A stretch of 64,000 bases of DNA, from assembly GCF_014199985.1 (NCBI RefSeq), contig NZ_JACHOS010000001.1, forward strand, positions 186,001 through 250,000. The letters run 5' to 3'. The notes under the pieces are model-generated. The model saw only the letters and a list, made by a program, of their open reading frames with translations. It was not told the origin of the DNA and searched no databases. Numbering within the stretch: position 1 is the first letter of the stretch; every line of letters starts with the position of its first letter. Source of the stretch: Methylorubrum rhodesianum. GTDB lineage: Bacteria; Pseudomonadota; Alphaproteobacteria; Rhizobiales; Beijerinckiaceae. A program made the position numbers and the translations under genes. This document shows positions 37,942 to 46,569 of the stretch, in pieces.

Positions 37942-38976
37942 TCACGCGCCGCTGCTTCCCCGGGCGATGGCGCGCTTCACGACCGCCTGCACCTCGCGGT
38001 TCGACAGGAACAGGTCGTGGTTGAAGAGGCCGCCACCGTAATCCGAGGCGTCGGCCACGCGCACGCCGAGCGCCTCCAAGCGCTCCCGGTCGGCGGCGCC
38101 CGCGCGGACGACGCCGCCGGCGATGGCCCCCGACAGCTCGAGCGCCCGGTCGTTGGTGGCCGAGATGACCGTGATCCGCTTGGCGTCGGGCCCCAGCCGC
38201 TCGACACCGTTGGCGAACAGATCGATGTCGATGTCGGGCGCGGCGAGCACCACAGCGCCGATCCGCGCGACCGCCGCCTCGCCGGCTTCGACCCGCAGCA
38301 TGCGCAGGGTCTCCAGGGTGAGGAGCGTTCCCATGGAATGGGCGACGATATGGATGCGCCCGCCGCTCGGTGTGGTCGCCACCGTCTTCAGCAGGTCCTC
38401 GAAGGCGTCGCGGGACCACAGGGCGCTCTCGCGGTCGTAGCCATAATCGAAGGTCGCCGCGGCCGAGGGCCAGGTGAACAGCGCCGAGGCGCCGTTGAAG
38501 CGGATCCCGTCGGAGAGGCGGGCGGCGCTGACAGCGGCCGATTCGAAGCTCTCGCGGTAGCCGTGGACGTAGATCAGCACGTCGCGGCCGAAGGCCGACT
38601 GCGCGAAGGCGGCCGCGGCGCCGGGGCCGGTCGTGACCTCACCGACGGAGCGGACGCCCCAGTCGCCACCCACCACCGCCGAGACCTTGCCGATCAGCGA
38701 GCGGTCCGGAGCGGACATGCGCGCCTCGGCGAAGCTCAGGCCCCGCCCGCGCTCGGAGCCGAAGAACGGTGCCTTGGGCGGGGTGCCGGAGGCCGGACGG
38801 CGGGTCGTGGCCACGAGGAGCACCGGGCTCACGTCGAGCGCCGACTGCGTCTCGCCGACGGTACCGGTAGCGAGGCCGTCCATGACGCAGGCCGACAGGG
38901 CGGGAGAAAGGCCGGCCACTCCAGCGATGCCCAACAGGCGGAGGAGGGAGCGGCGAGTCGCGTCGGAGGGCTGCAT
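37942..38976 (-). CDS. DUF900 alpha/beta-hydrolase lipoprotein
   Basis: 344 residues. The N-terminus TRRSLLRLLGIAGVAGLSP ends in a lipobox LSAC (Cys30), so a lipoprotein, possibly Tat-exported, is expected. The DUF900 hydrolase core has the early strand VLIYVHGYRESFESAA and the nucleophile elbow VAHSMGT. The Asp (APDIDIDLF) and His (GGLFNHDLFLS) complete a serine-hydrolase triad. The substrate is unknown. It is divergent from meaB across 146 bp. Confidence 0.85.
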   Translation of the reverse strand: MQPSDATRRSLLRLLGIAGVAGLSPALSACVMDGLATGTVGETQSALDVSPVLLVATTRRPASGTPPKAPFFGSERGRGLSFAEARMSAPDRSLIGKVSAVVGGDWGVRSVGEVTTGPGAAAAFAQSAFGRDVLIYVHGYRESFESAAVSAARLSDGIRFNGASALFTWPSAAATFDYGYDRESALWSRDAFEDLLKTVATTPSGGRIHIVAHSMGTLLTLETLRMLRVEAGEAAVARIGAVVLAAPDIDIDLFANGVERLGPDAKRITVISATNDRALELSGAIAGGVVRAGAADRERLEALGVRVADASDYGGGLFNHDLFLSNREVQAVVKRAIARGSSGA

Positions 38977-39122
38977 GACCGGTTTCGGATCCCCGAAAAA
39001 ACCCGTTCCGGTGGCAGGCCGGTGCCGGGCGCTCCTTCCTCGCGCACGATCTTGACCGTGGCGGGGCACGATTGGGATTTTGAGTACTCGACGCCCGCCC
39101 GCTGCCCCGGCATGAAGGAGCG

Positions 39123-40112
39123 ATGAGCGCGACCCTTCCCGACATGGATCACATCCGCGAGCGGCTTCTGGCCGGCGACCGGGCGGCGCTCGCGCGCGCG
39201 ATCACCCTTGCCGAATCGCGCCGGGCCGATCACCGGGCCGCGGCACGCGACCTGATCGACGCGGTGCTGCCGCAGACCGGGCGGGCGATCCGCGTCGGCA
39301 TCACCGGCGTGCCCGGGGTCGGCAAATCGACCACCATCGACGCCCTCGGCTCACTGCTGACGGAGGCCGGGCACAAGGTGGCGGTGCTGGCGGTCGATCC
39401 GTCCTCGACCCGCACCGGCGGCTCGATCCTCGGCGACAAGACGCGGATGGCGCGGCTCGCCATCGATCGCAACGCCTTCATCCGGCCCTCGCCCTCCTCG
39501 GGCACGCTGGGCGGTGTCGCGGCCAAGACCCGTGAGACGATGCTCCTGTGCGAGGCGGCCGGCTTCGACGTGATCCTCGTCGAAACGGTCGGCGTCGGCC
39601 AGTCCGAGACGGCGGTCGCGGACCTCACCGACTTCTTCCTCGTGCTGATGCTGCCGGGCGCGGGCGACGAGCTCCAGGGCATCAAGAAGGGCATCCTCGA
39701 ACTCGCCGACATGATCGCGGTCAACAAGGCCGATGACGGTGAGGGCGAGCGCCGCGCCAATGCCGCCGCCTCCGAGTACCGTGCCGCGCTCCACATCCTG
39801 ACGCCGCCCTCCGCCACTTGGACGCCGCCGGTCGTCACGATATCCGGCCTACACGGCAAGGGGCTCGACGCCCTGTGGTCTCGCATCGAGGACCACCGCG
39901 GCAAGCTCACGGCGACCGGCGAGATCGCCAAGAAGCGGCGCGAGCAGGACGTCAAGTGGATGTGGGCGCTGGTCCACGAACGGTTGCACCAGCGCCTCGT
40001 CGGCAGCGCCGAGGTGCGCCAGGCGACGGCCGATGCCGAGCGGGCGGTGGCGGCCGGCGAGCACTCGCCCGCCGCCGGCGCGGACGCGATTGCGACGTTG
40101 ATCGGTCTGTGA
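39123..40112 (+). CDS. meaB: MeaB-type GTPase, B12-mutase chaperone
   Basis: 329 residues, nearly the same sequence as M. extorquens MeaB as I remember it. The P-loop is GVPGVGKS (62-69); the switch regions are DPSSTRTGGSILGDKTRM and ETVGVGQSE, and the base-specificity motif is NKAD. The G3E GTPase domain is followed by a C-terminal dimerisation extension. MeaB gates cofactor loading and protects methylmalonyl-CoA mutase from inactivation, needed for glyoxylate regeneration during C1 growth. Its stop overlaps the start of the next gene (GTGA), a likely translational coupling with the peptidase-like gene. Confidence 0.97.
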   Translation: MSATLPDMDHIRERLLAGDRAALARAITLAESRRADHRAAARDLIDAVLPQTGRAIRVGITGVPGVGKSTTIDALGSLLTEAGHKVAVLAVDPSSTRTGGSILGDKTRMARLAIDRNAFIRPSPSSGTLGGVAAKTRETMLLCEAAGFDVILVETVGVGQSETAVADLTDFFLVLMLPGAGDELQGIKKGILELADMIAVNKADDGEGERRANAAASEYRAALHILTPPSATWTPPVVTISGLHGKGLDALWSRIEDHRGKLTATGEIAKKRREQDVKWMWALVHERLHQRLVGSAEVRQATADAERAVAAGEHSPAAGADAIATLIGL

Positions 40113-40756
40113 GCCGCCTGCTCATCACGGGGTTCGGTCCGTTCCCGACCGTGCCCGACAACCCGAGCGGGCGCCTTGCGCGGCGGCTGGCGGCGTCACC
40201 GCATCTACGCCGCATCCTCGGGCAGGCGCCGGACTGCCTCGTGCTCGACACGCGCTATAGCGCCCTCGAAACGCAGCTCGCCCCGGTCCTGGCGACGAGT
40301 CCGAGCGCGGTTCTGATGCTCGGTGTCGCCGCGCGGCGCCGTCGCGTCTGCGTCGAGACCCGCGCGGTGAACCGGGTCAGCCGCCTGTTCCCCGATACGG
40401 AAGGAAGTGTCGCCCGAACCCTCGCCTTCGAGTCGGAAGGGCCGGCGCAGCGACCCAGCCCGGCCTCGCTCCCGGTCAGGATCGCGCTGAAGCGGGCCGG
40501 GCTCGAGGCCGCGGCCTCGCGCGATGCCGGGCGCTACCTGTGCAACGCCTCCTACTACCGCGTCTTGGCGCTGGGCTGCCCGGCGGTGTTCCTGCATATT
40601 CCGCTGCCGCCGCGCACGCGGCGGCCGCAGGCCGGGGGAGGGCGCCGCCGTCCCGAGCTCGATCGTTGGGCAGAGGCTTTCGCCGAGGCGGCGCGGGTGC
40701 TCGCCCTGCGGAGCAGGGCGCGACCGTCAGCGGCCTCTCAAGCCCATTCGCGCTGA
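40109..40756 (+). CDS. Pyroglutamyl-peptidase I-like protein (peptidase family C15)
   Basis: 215 residues from a GTG that overlaps the meaB stop by four bases. The family opening [18 protein letters not shown] is clear. The Glu-Cys-His triad is complete: Glu83 (VCVETRAVN), Cys145 (RYLCNASYY) and His163 (FLHIPLPP). Enzymes of this family remove N-terminal pyroglutamate. The C-terminus is shorter than usual and the 108-120 loop is unusual. Its link with meaB may be only one of shared transcription. The 3' end overlaps the convergent leuD end by 19 bp. Confidence 0.85.
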   Translation: MSRLLITGFGPFPTVPDNPSGRLARRLAASPHLRRILGQAPDCLVLDTRYSALETQLAPVLATSPSAVLMLGVAARRRRVCVETRAVNRVSRLFPDTEGSVARTLAFESEGPAQRPSPASLPVRIALKRAGLEAAASRDAGRYLCNASYYRVLALGCPAVFLHIPLPPRTRRPQAGGGRRRPELDRWAEAFAEAARVLALRSRARPSAASQAHSR

Positions 40757-41343
40757 GCCAGCTTCGCCTCGTAGGCATCGATCGCCGGAGCCTTCTGCTC
40801 CAAGGTCAGGCCGATCTCGTCGAGGCCGTTGAGCAGGTTGTGCTTGCGGCCCTCGTCGATCTCGAAATGCAGGGTGCCTCCGTCCGGCCCCTTGATGGTC
40901 TGCGCCGCGAGATCGATCGTCAGCGTCGCGTTGGCCCCGCGCTCGGCATCCTCGAACAGCTTCTCCAGTTCGTCCGGCGAGACCACGATCGCCAGGATTC
41001 CGTTTTTGGCGCAGTTGTTGAAGAAGATGTCGGCGAAGCTCGTCGAGATCACGCAGCGGATGCCGAAATCCGCCAGCGCCCAGGGGGCGTGCTCGCGCGA
41101 GGAGCCGCATCCGAAATTGTCGCCGACGACGAGGATTTTGGCGTTGCGGTAGGCCGGCTGGTTGAGAACGAAATCCGGGTTCTCCGAGCCGTCGTCGTTG
41201 TAGCGCATCTCCGAGAACAGACCCTCGCCGAGCCCGGTGCGCTTGATCGTCTTGAGATACTGCTTGGGGATGATGCGGTCGGTATCGATGTTGATGATCC
41301 GCATGGGCGCGGCGACGCCCTCCAGGGTCGTGAACTTTTCCAT
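40738..41343 (-). CDS. leuD: 3-isopropylmalate dehydratase small subunit
   Basis: 201 residues, the usual LeuD length. The swivelling domain signature is [19 protein letters not shown], and the N-terminus [20 protein letters not shown] with [12 protein letters not shown] is typical of the proteobacterial type. With LeuC it isomerises 2- to 3-isopropylmalate in leucine synthesis; leuC is not in the window. The stop lies inside the 3' end of the convergent peptidase-like gene. Confidence 0.97.
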   Translation of the reverse strand: MEKFTTLEGVAAPMRIINIDTDRIIPKQYLKTIKRTGLGEGLFSEMRYNDDGSENPDFVLNQPAYRNAKILVVGDNFGCGSSREHAPWALADFGIRCVISTSFADIFFNNCAKNGILAIVVSPDELEKLFEDAERGANATLTIDLAAQTIKGPDGGTLHFEIDEGRKHNLLNGLDEIGLTLEQKAPAIDAYEAKLAQREWA

Positions 41344-41499
41344 CGGTCTTCTCGAAATCGTCGTCGGAGGCCGGGTACAGATCGCCGGCCTCGGTCTGCC
41401 GGTATCTAGCAGTCGAATCGTCCTGCCGGTAGACGGCCTGTTCAGGCCGGCACCGAGCTTGCGTTAGCATCGGGTTGGACGAGGGGGAGCAGGCGGACG

Positions 41500-41673
41500 A
41501 TGGCCGACACGTCAGACACCTTCAAGAAGGCGCCGAAGCGCAAACCGTCGAAAGGCAAGAGCGTGTCCGTCTCGCCCGAGATGCGTCAGGCCTATGCCGA
41601 CCTGATCAGGGAGCGCGAGGAGAAGGAGCAGGCCTATGGCCGTCACCTGCGCAAGGACGAGCCGCGCCGGTGA
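41500..41673 (+). CDS. Very small basic protein, unknown function
   Basis: 57 residues starting MADTSDTFKKAPKRKPSKGK. AGGCGG lies three to nine bases upstream. The rest reads SVSVSPEMRQAYADLIRERE and ends EEKEQAYGRHLRKDEPRR, a Lys/Arg-rich N-terminus and one amphipathic helix. The protein looks real because codon bias is good and the start is well placed. It is divergent from leuD and ends 12 bp before the convergent trpS stop. No family is known to me. Confidence 0.5.
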   Translation: MADTSDTFKKAPKRKPSKGKSVSVSPEMRQAYADLIREREEKEQAYGRHLRKDEPRR

Positions 41674-41685
41674 CGGTGCGGTCCC

Positions 41686-42747
41686 TCACACCGCCCTGAG
41701 CGCCGGCCCTTTCCGGACGAAGCCGACGATGTCCTTGACCGCGTCGAGAGTCGGGGCCGCGATCGCTTCCGCACGGCTCGCGCCGTCGGCGAGAACGCCG
41801 TCGATATAGGCCGGATCGGCAACGAGCCGCTTCATCTCGGCACCGATCGGCGCCAGCATCTCGACGGCGAGATCGACCAGGGCCGGCTTGAAGCTGGAGA
41901 ACTGCGCACCGCCGAAATCCTTCAGCACCTCGTCGCGGGTGATGCCGCGCAGCGCCGCGAAGATTCCGACGAGATTGTCGGCCTCCGTCCGGCCGGCGAG
42001 GCCGGTGGCCTCCGATGGAAGGGGCTCCGGGTCGGTCTTGGCCTTGCGCACCTTCTGCGCGATGGCATCCGCATCGTCCGTGAGGTTGATGCGCGAGTAC
42101 TCGGACGGATCCGATTTCGACATCTTCTTGGTGCCGTCGCGCAGGGACATCACCCGCGCCGCCGGGCCGCCGATCAGCGGTTCGGTGAGGGGGAAGAACT
42201 GCTCGCCGTGACCGTGGGCCAGGATCGACTGCGCGAAGTCGTTGTTGAACTTCTGCGCGATGTCGCGGGTAAGTTCGAGATGCTGCTTCTGGTCCTCGCC
42301 CACGGGCACATGCGTCGCCCGGTAGGCCAGGATGTCGGCGGCCATCAGCACGGGATAGTCGTACAGACCGATCGAGGCGTTCTCCCGGTCCTTGCCGGCC
42401 TTGTCCTTGAACTGCGTCATGCGGTTGAGCCAGCCGAGGCGGGCGACGCAGTTGAAGATCCAGGCCAGTTCCGCGTGCTGCGGCACCTGGGACTGATTGA
42501 AGACAATGGAGCGCTTCGGATCGATGCCGGCGGCGAGAAAGGCGGCCGTCACCTCGCGGATCTGGCCCTTCAGTGCCTGCGGATCCTGCCAGAGGGTGAT
42601 CGCGTGGAGATCGACGACGCAATAGAGGCACTGCGCGTCGCGCTCCTGCATCTCGACGAAACGCTTGATGGCGCCGAGATAGTTGCCGAGGTGCAGATTG
42701 CCGGTCGGCTGGACGCCGGAGAAGACGAGTTCGTTGAACGCGGCCAT
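41686..42747 (-). CDS. trpS: Tryptophanyl-tRNA synthetase
   Basis: 353 residues. The class I HIGH-type motif appears as [13 protein letters not shown] (14-26), and the second signature [10 protein letters not shown] is present. The Rossmann core between ([31 protein letters not shown]) is standard. It charges tRNA-Trp in the cytoplasm. The start at 42747 gives the family N-terminus ([20 protein letters not shown]). It is a single gene convergent with the small basic protein. Confidence 0.97.
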   Translation of the reverse strand: MAAFNELVFSGVQPTGNLHLGNYLGAIKRFVEMQERDAQCLYCVVDLHAITLWQDPQALKGQIREVTAAFLAAGIDPKRSIVFNQSQVPQHAELAWIFNCVARLGWLNRMTQFKDKAGKDRENASIGLYDYPVLMAADILAYRATHVPVGEDQKQHLELTRDIAQKFNNDFAQSILAHGHGEQFFPLTEPLIGGPAARVMSLRDGTKKMSKSDPSEYSRINLTDDADAIAQKVRKAKTDPEPLPSEATGLAGRTEADNLVGIFAALRGITRDEVLKDFGGAQFSSFKPALVDLAVEMLAPIGAEMKRLVADPAYIDGVLADGASRAEAIAAPTLDAVKDIVGFVRKGPALRAV

Positions 42748-42988
42748 CGGCGCGGGTCCCAGGAATAGAGGTCCGGGCCGAGGCGATCTCGCATCCCGCT
42801 TGAAGCGGCGGTTTCTGGCAGAGCCGGCGGCGGCGGGTCAAGCAGGATGGACAGCTCGGATGCGCTGAGGCAGATCTCGAATCGTCACGTTGCAACGTCG
42901 TCGTCCGCGCGACGCGCGACCGAGGCGCTGAGCCTGCCTTCGAAACTTCAAGATCGGGCAGGCGCTGAGTCCGTCGGTCAGACCGTCT

Positions 42989-43318
42989 TCAGGACAGGCG
43001 CGCCGCGTAGGCGTTCATGATCGCGGACAACAGGCCCGGAAACCGTGCCTCGACCTCGGCGCAGCGCGAGTGGTTGCGCATCTCGACGCCGTGGCGCTCG
43101 CAGCGGATCAAACCCGCCTCGCGCAGAACCTTGAAATGGCTGGAAAGCGATGACTTCGGGATGACCTGATCGCCCACCGAAGAGACGGCGGAGCAAGCCT
43201 CCACGCAGCCCGCCTTCGTAATCCGGGCGAAGATCGCCGCCCGGCGCGGATCGGACAGAGCGTGCAGGATCGCTTCCGGCTGGACGTCCTCAATCGCAGG
43301 GTGAAACAGCGGCCTCAT
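42989..43318 (-). CDS. ArsR-family transcription regulator
   Basis: 109 residues of winged helix-turn-helix type. The opening helices AILHALSDPRRAAIFARI and the recognition helix with PKSSLSSHFKVLREAGLI match ArsR/SmtB relatives, and the wing is RCERHGVEMRNHSRC. It has cysteines (Cys39, Cys43) near helix 2, but not the classical CxC metal pair, so the signal may not be a metal. It is divergent from the SDR gene; the palindrome at 43351-43377 lies between the two starts and is the likely operator for both. Confidence 0.88.
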   Translation of the reverse strand: MRPLFHPAIEDVQPEAILHALSDPRRAAIFARITKAGCVEACSAVSSVGDQVIPKSSLSSHFKVLREAGLIRCERHGVEMRNHSRCAEVEARFPGLLSAIMNAYAARLS

Positions 43319-43350
43319 GATTCATCCATATGGGGGCTTGAAGCTCGCTT

Positions 43351-43377
43351 CCATAGTTCCGAAATCCCGAACTATGG
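43351..43377. promoter_or_regulatory. Palindromic operator between ArsR-type and SDR genes
   Basis: CCATAGTTC (43351-43359), nine bases, GAACTATGG (43369-43377): perfect 9-bp arms. The site starts 33 bp from the regulator start codon and ends 50 bp before the SDR start, where a repressor would block both divergent promoters. Confidence 0.75.
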
Positions 43378-43426
43378 GACAGCGGCAGCCGCACCGGAGC
43401 CGGCCCATCTCGAAGGGTTAGCACAG

Positions 43427-44173
43427 ATGTCGAAGCTTGAGGGCAAGGTCGCGGTGGTCACCGGCGGATCGAAGGGGATCGGCGCCGCCATCGCCAAGGC
43501 GTTGGCAGCGGACGGTGCTTCCGTCGTCGTCAATTACGCGTCGAGCAAGGCCGGTGCGGATGCCGTCGTCGAAGCCATAACGGCGGGAGGCGGCAGGGCC
43601 ATCGCGGTTCAGGCTGACATCTCGAACGCCATTGAGGCGCATGGCCTGATCGAAGCCGCCGTCGCGAAATTTGGCCGGCTCGACGTGCTGGTCAACAATT
43701 CCGGCGTCTACGAGTTCGCGGCGATCGAGGAGGTGACCGCAGAGCACTACCGTCGCCTTTTCGACGTCAACGTCCTGGGTGCATTGTTCGCGACGCAGGC
43801 AGCCGCCAGACACCTCGGCGAGGGCGGCAGCATCATCAACATCTCGTCCGCCGTCACTGATGTGCTGATGCCGACGAGCGCGGTCTACACCGGAACCAAG
43901 GCGGCCCTGAACGGGATCTCGGGCGTCCTGGCCAACGAACTCGCTCCGCGCAAGATCCGGGTCAATACGGTGAGCCCCGGCTACGTCGTCACCGAGGGTA
44001 CGCACACCGCGGGTATCGCCGGCTCGGAGATGGAGGCCGGTCTGGTCGCGCAAACACCGCTCGGCCGCGCAGGGCAACCGGATGACATCGCTCGGGTCGT
44101 CGCCTTCCTCGCTTCGGACGACGCGCGCTGGGTGACCGGCGAGGTCATCAACGCCAGCGGCGGCGTTCGCTGA
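43427..44173 (+). CDS. Short-chain dehydrogenase/reductase (SDR)
   Basis: 248 residues of the classical SDR family. The NAD(P)-binding motif TGGSKGIG is at 12-19, followed by NNSGVYEF (NNAG variant), catalytic Ser in NISSAVT, and Tyr154/Lys158 in YTGTK. The SPGYVVTEGTH loop and the C-terminal ASGGVR are normal. The N-terminus with an Asn-Tyr after strand 2 (VVVNYASSKAG) suggests NADP(H). The substrate is unknown. It is regulated, by inference, by the divergent ArsR-type protein. The ATG at 43427 fits the family; the frame extends upstream across the operator but cannot be coding there. Confidence 0.93.
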   Translation: MSKLEGKVAVVTGGSKGIGAAIAKALAADGASVVVNYASSKAGADAVVEAITAGGGRAIAVQADISNAIEAHGLIEAAVAKFGRLDVLVNNSGVYEFAAIEEVTAEHYRRLFDVNVLGALFATQAAARHLGEGGSIINISSAVTDVLMPTSAVYTGTKAALNGISGVLANELAPRKIRVNTVSPGYVVTEGTHTAGIAGSEMEAGLVAQTPLGRAGQPDDIARVVAFLASDDARWVTGEVINASGGVR

Positions 44174-44261
44174 AGCTCAGGGACTGCGACCCCAGGACGT
44201 CCGTCGCGGGCGGGGGCTCTCGCCACGCCGCCTTCGGCACCGCCACAGAGCGGGTTCGACA

Positions 44262-44296
44262 GCCCTTTTCCTCGCCGAGAGGCAGAGGAGAAGGGC
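44262..44296. terminator. Hairpin between convergent SDR and mutase genes
   Basis: GCCCTTTTCCTC (44262-44273) pairs with GAGGAGAAGGGC (44285-44296), 12 bp with one G-U pair, in the 162-bp space between convergent stop codons. No T-tract follows; a bidirectional end is plausible. Confidence 0.4.
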
Positions 44297-44335
44297 CGCT
44301 TCTCGTGCGTCTTACCCGAGACGGGACCGCCGCCC

Positions 44336-46405
44336 TCAGAAGACCTGCGCCGCGGTCCCGTTGTTGCGCTTCGGCGCGCCCGGGACGCCGGCCTCCGTAT
44401 CCGCCCGATCGGCGGCGCGCTTATCGAGCGCTCGCTCCACCACCTTGGCGAGGCCGACCATGATCTTGTCGAGCTCGTAATCCTTCGGAGTGTAGACGGC
44501 GGTGACGCCCATGTTCTTGAGCACCAGCTCGTCCTCGCTCGAGATGATGCCGCCGACGACGACCGGCACGTGATCGAGCCCGGCCTCGCGCAGCTTGGCT
44601 TTCACCTCACGCACCAGCGGCACGTGGCTGCCGGAGAGAACGGAGAGGCCGATGACGTGGGCGCCGCGTTCCTTCGCCTTGGCGACGATCTCCGTCGGCG
44701 TCTGCCGGATGCCGTCGTAGGTCACGTCGAAACCGACGTCGCGGGCGCGCAGGGCGATCTGCTCGGCCCCGTTGGAATGGCCGTCGAGACCCGGCTTGCC
44801 GACGACGAGCTTCGGGGTTTCGCCGAGCCGCTCGCCGAGATCGGCGATGAGCAGGCGGGCCTCCTCCGCCGCGCCCGACGTGACAGTCTCGAGTGTGACG
44901 CCGGTCGGCGCGCGATACTCGCCGAATACCTCGCGCAGGCGCTGGCCCCACTCTCCGGTAGTCACGCCCGCCTTCGCCGCAGCGATGGAGGGCGGCATGA
45001 TGTTGGCGCCCGAGCGTGCCGCCTGCTCGAGGTCGTCCAGCGCCCGTGCGACCGCACGGTCGTCGCGCTTGGAGCGCCACTCGCGGATGCGCGCCTCGGC
45101 CTCCATCTCCACCGTCTCGGAGACGGTGAAGATCGCGCCGTCTCCGGCGGTCAAGGGCGACGGCTCGCCCTGCTGCCACTTGTTGACGCCGACGACGATC
45201 TGCTCGCCCTTCTCGATCGCTGCGATGCGCTTTGCATTCGATTCCACCAGCGCCCGCTTCAGCTCGCCCGCCTCAACCGCCGAAACCGCGCCGCCGATCT
45301 CGGCGATCCGCTTCAGCTCGGCCCGGGTCTGCTCCTTCAGCGCCTCGACGCGGGACTCGATCACCGTCGAGCCGTCGAAGATGTCGTCGTATTCGAGCAG
45401 GTCGGTCTCGAAGGCCAGGATCTGCTGCATCCGCATGGACCATTGCTGATCCCAGGGCCGGGGCAGGCCGAGCGCCTCGTTCCAGGCCGGGAGCTGCACC
45501 GCGCGGGCGCGGGCGCGCTTGGAGAGCGTCACCGCCAGCATCTCGATGAGGATGCGATGGACGTTGTTCTCGGGCTGCTGCTCGGTGAGCCCGAGGGAAT
45601 TCACCTGGACGCCGTAGCGAAAGATCCGCTTCTTGGCATCGGTGATGCCGTAGCGCTTCTGGGCGATCTCGTCCCACAGCTCGGCAAACGCCCGCATCTT
45701 GCAGATCTCGGTGACGAACCGCATCCCGGCATTCACGAAGAACGAGATGCGGCTGAAGACGTCCGAGAAGCTGGCCTCGTCGAAATCGGGATCGTCGCGC
45801 ACCGTGTCGAGCACGGCGATGGCGATGGCCAGCGCGTAGGAGAGCTCCTGAACCGGCGTCGCCCCCGCTTCCTGCAGATGGTAGGAGCAGACGTTCATCG
45901 GGTTCCACTTCGGCACGTTCTTGGTCGTGAACAGGATCACGTCCTTGGTCAGCCGCAGCGAGGGCGCAGGCGGGAAGACGTAGGTGCCGCGCGAGAGGTA
46001 TTCCTTGATGATGTCGTTCTGCGTCGTACCCTGAAGCGCGGCGATCGGCGCGCCCTGCTCCTCCGCCACCGCGAGATAGAGCGACAGCAGCCACGGCGCC
46101 GTGGCGTTGATCGTCATCGACGTGTTCATCTGCGCCAGCGGGATCTGGTCGAACAGGGTCCGCATGTCGCCCAGATGCGCGATCGAGACCCCGACCTTGC
46201 CGACCTCGCCGCGGGCGAGTTCGTGGTCGGGGTCGTATCCGGTCTGGGTCGGCAGGTCGAAGGCGACCGAGAGGCCAGTCTGACCCTTGGCGAGGTTGCC
46301 GCGATAGAGCTTGTTCGATTCCGCCGCCGTGGAGTGACCCGCATAGGTGCGGATGATCCACGGCTTGTCGCGCTTGACCTCGGTGACGCTCGCTTGCGCG
46401 CTCAT
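44336..46405 (-). CDS. ecm: Ethylmalonyl-CoA mutase (coenzyme B12-dependent; MeaA)
   Basis: 689 residues from the ATG at 46405 (MSAQASVTEVKRDKPW), which matches M. extorquens MeaA. The N-terminal TIM barrel binds the CoA ester (RTYAGHSTAAESNKLYR; SVAFDLPTQTGYDPDH). The C-terminal cobalamin-binding domain has GLDGHSNG with Asp541 and the cobalt ligand His543, then GLSVLSGSH and VVVGGIIS. It isomerises ethylmalonyl-CoA to methylsuccinyl-CoA in the ethylmalonyl-CoA pathway. It is distinguished from methylmalonyl-CoA mutase by length and the near identity to MeaA. It lies in one region with ccr, meaB and pccB. Confidence 0.97.
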   Translation of the reverse strand: MSAQASVTEVKRDKPWIIRTYAGHSTAAESNKLYRGNLAKGQTGLSVAFDLPTQTGYDPDHELARGEVGKVGVSIAHLGDMRTLFDQIPLAQMNTSMTINATAPWLLSLYLAVAEEQGAPIAALQGTTQNDIIKEYLSRGTYVFPPAPSLRLTKDVILFTTKNVPKWNPMNVCSYHLQEAGATPVQELSYALAIAIAVLDTVRDDPDFDEASFSDVFSRISFFVNAGMRFVTEICKMRAFAELWDEIAQKRYGITDAKKRIFRYGVQVNSLGLTEQQPENNVHRILIEMLAVTLSKRARARAVQLPAWNEALGLPRPWDQQWSMRMQQILAFETDLLEYDDIFDGSTVIESRVEALKEQTRAELKRIAEIGGAVSAVEAGELKRALVESNAKRIAAIEKGEQIVVGVNKWQQGEPSPLTAGDGAIFTVSETVEMEAEARIREWRSKRDDRAVARALDDLEQAARSGANIMPPSIAAAKAGVTTGEWGQRLREVFGEYRAPTGVTLETVTSGAAEEARLLIADLGERLGETPKLVVGKPGLDGHSNGAEQIALRARDVGFDVTYDGIRQTPTEIVAKAKERGAHVIGLSVLSGSHVPLVREVKAKLREAGLDHVPVVVGGIISSEDELVLKNMGVTAVYTPKDYELDKIMVGLAKVVERALDKRAADRADTEAGVPGAPKRNNGTAAQVF

Positions 46406-46569
46406 CCCACTCGACTCCCTCATCCGATGCGATCGCGCGCCTTCAGGCGCGGCTGTTGGCCGGCACCGTAGCGAAGCCGCCGCGGCTCGTCATCTGGGAG
46501 AAAGGTCCACGATCGATGGCCTTGCCGTTGGAAAAACTTGAGGAGGCGTGAAGCGGATTTGGATATCCC

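Noticed and set aside
36379..39126. A 915-codon open frame overlapping the S9 peptidase, the acidic protein and the DUF900 gene
   Set aside because: It spans three genes on both strands, each with clear motifs in other frames.
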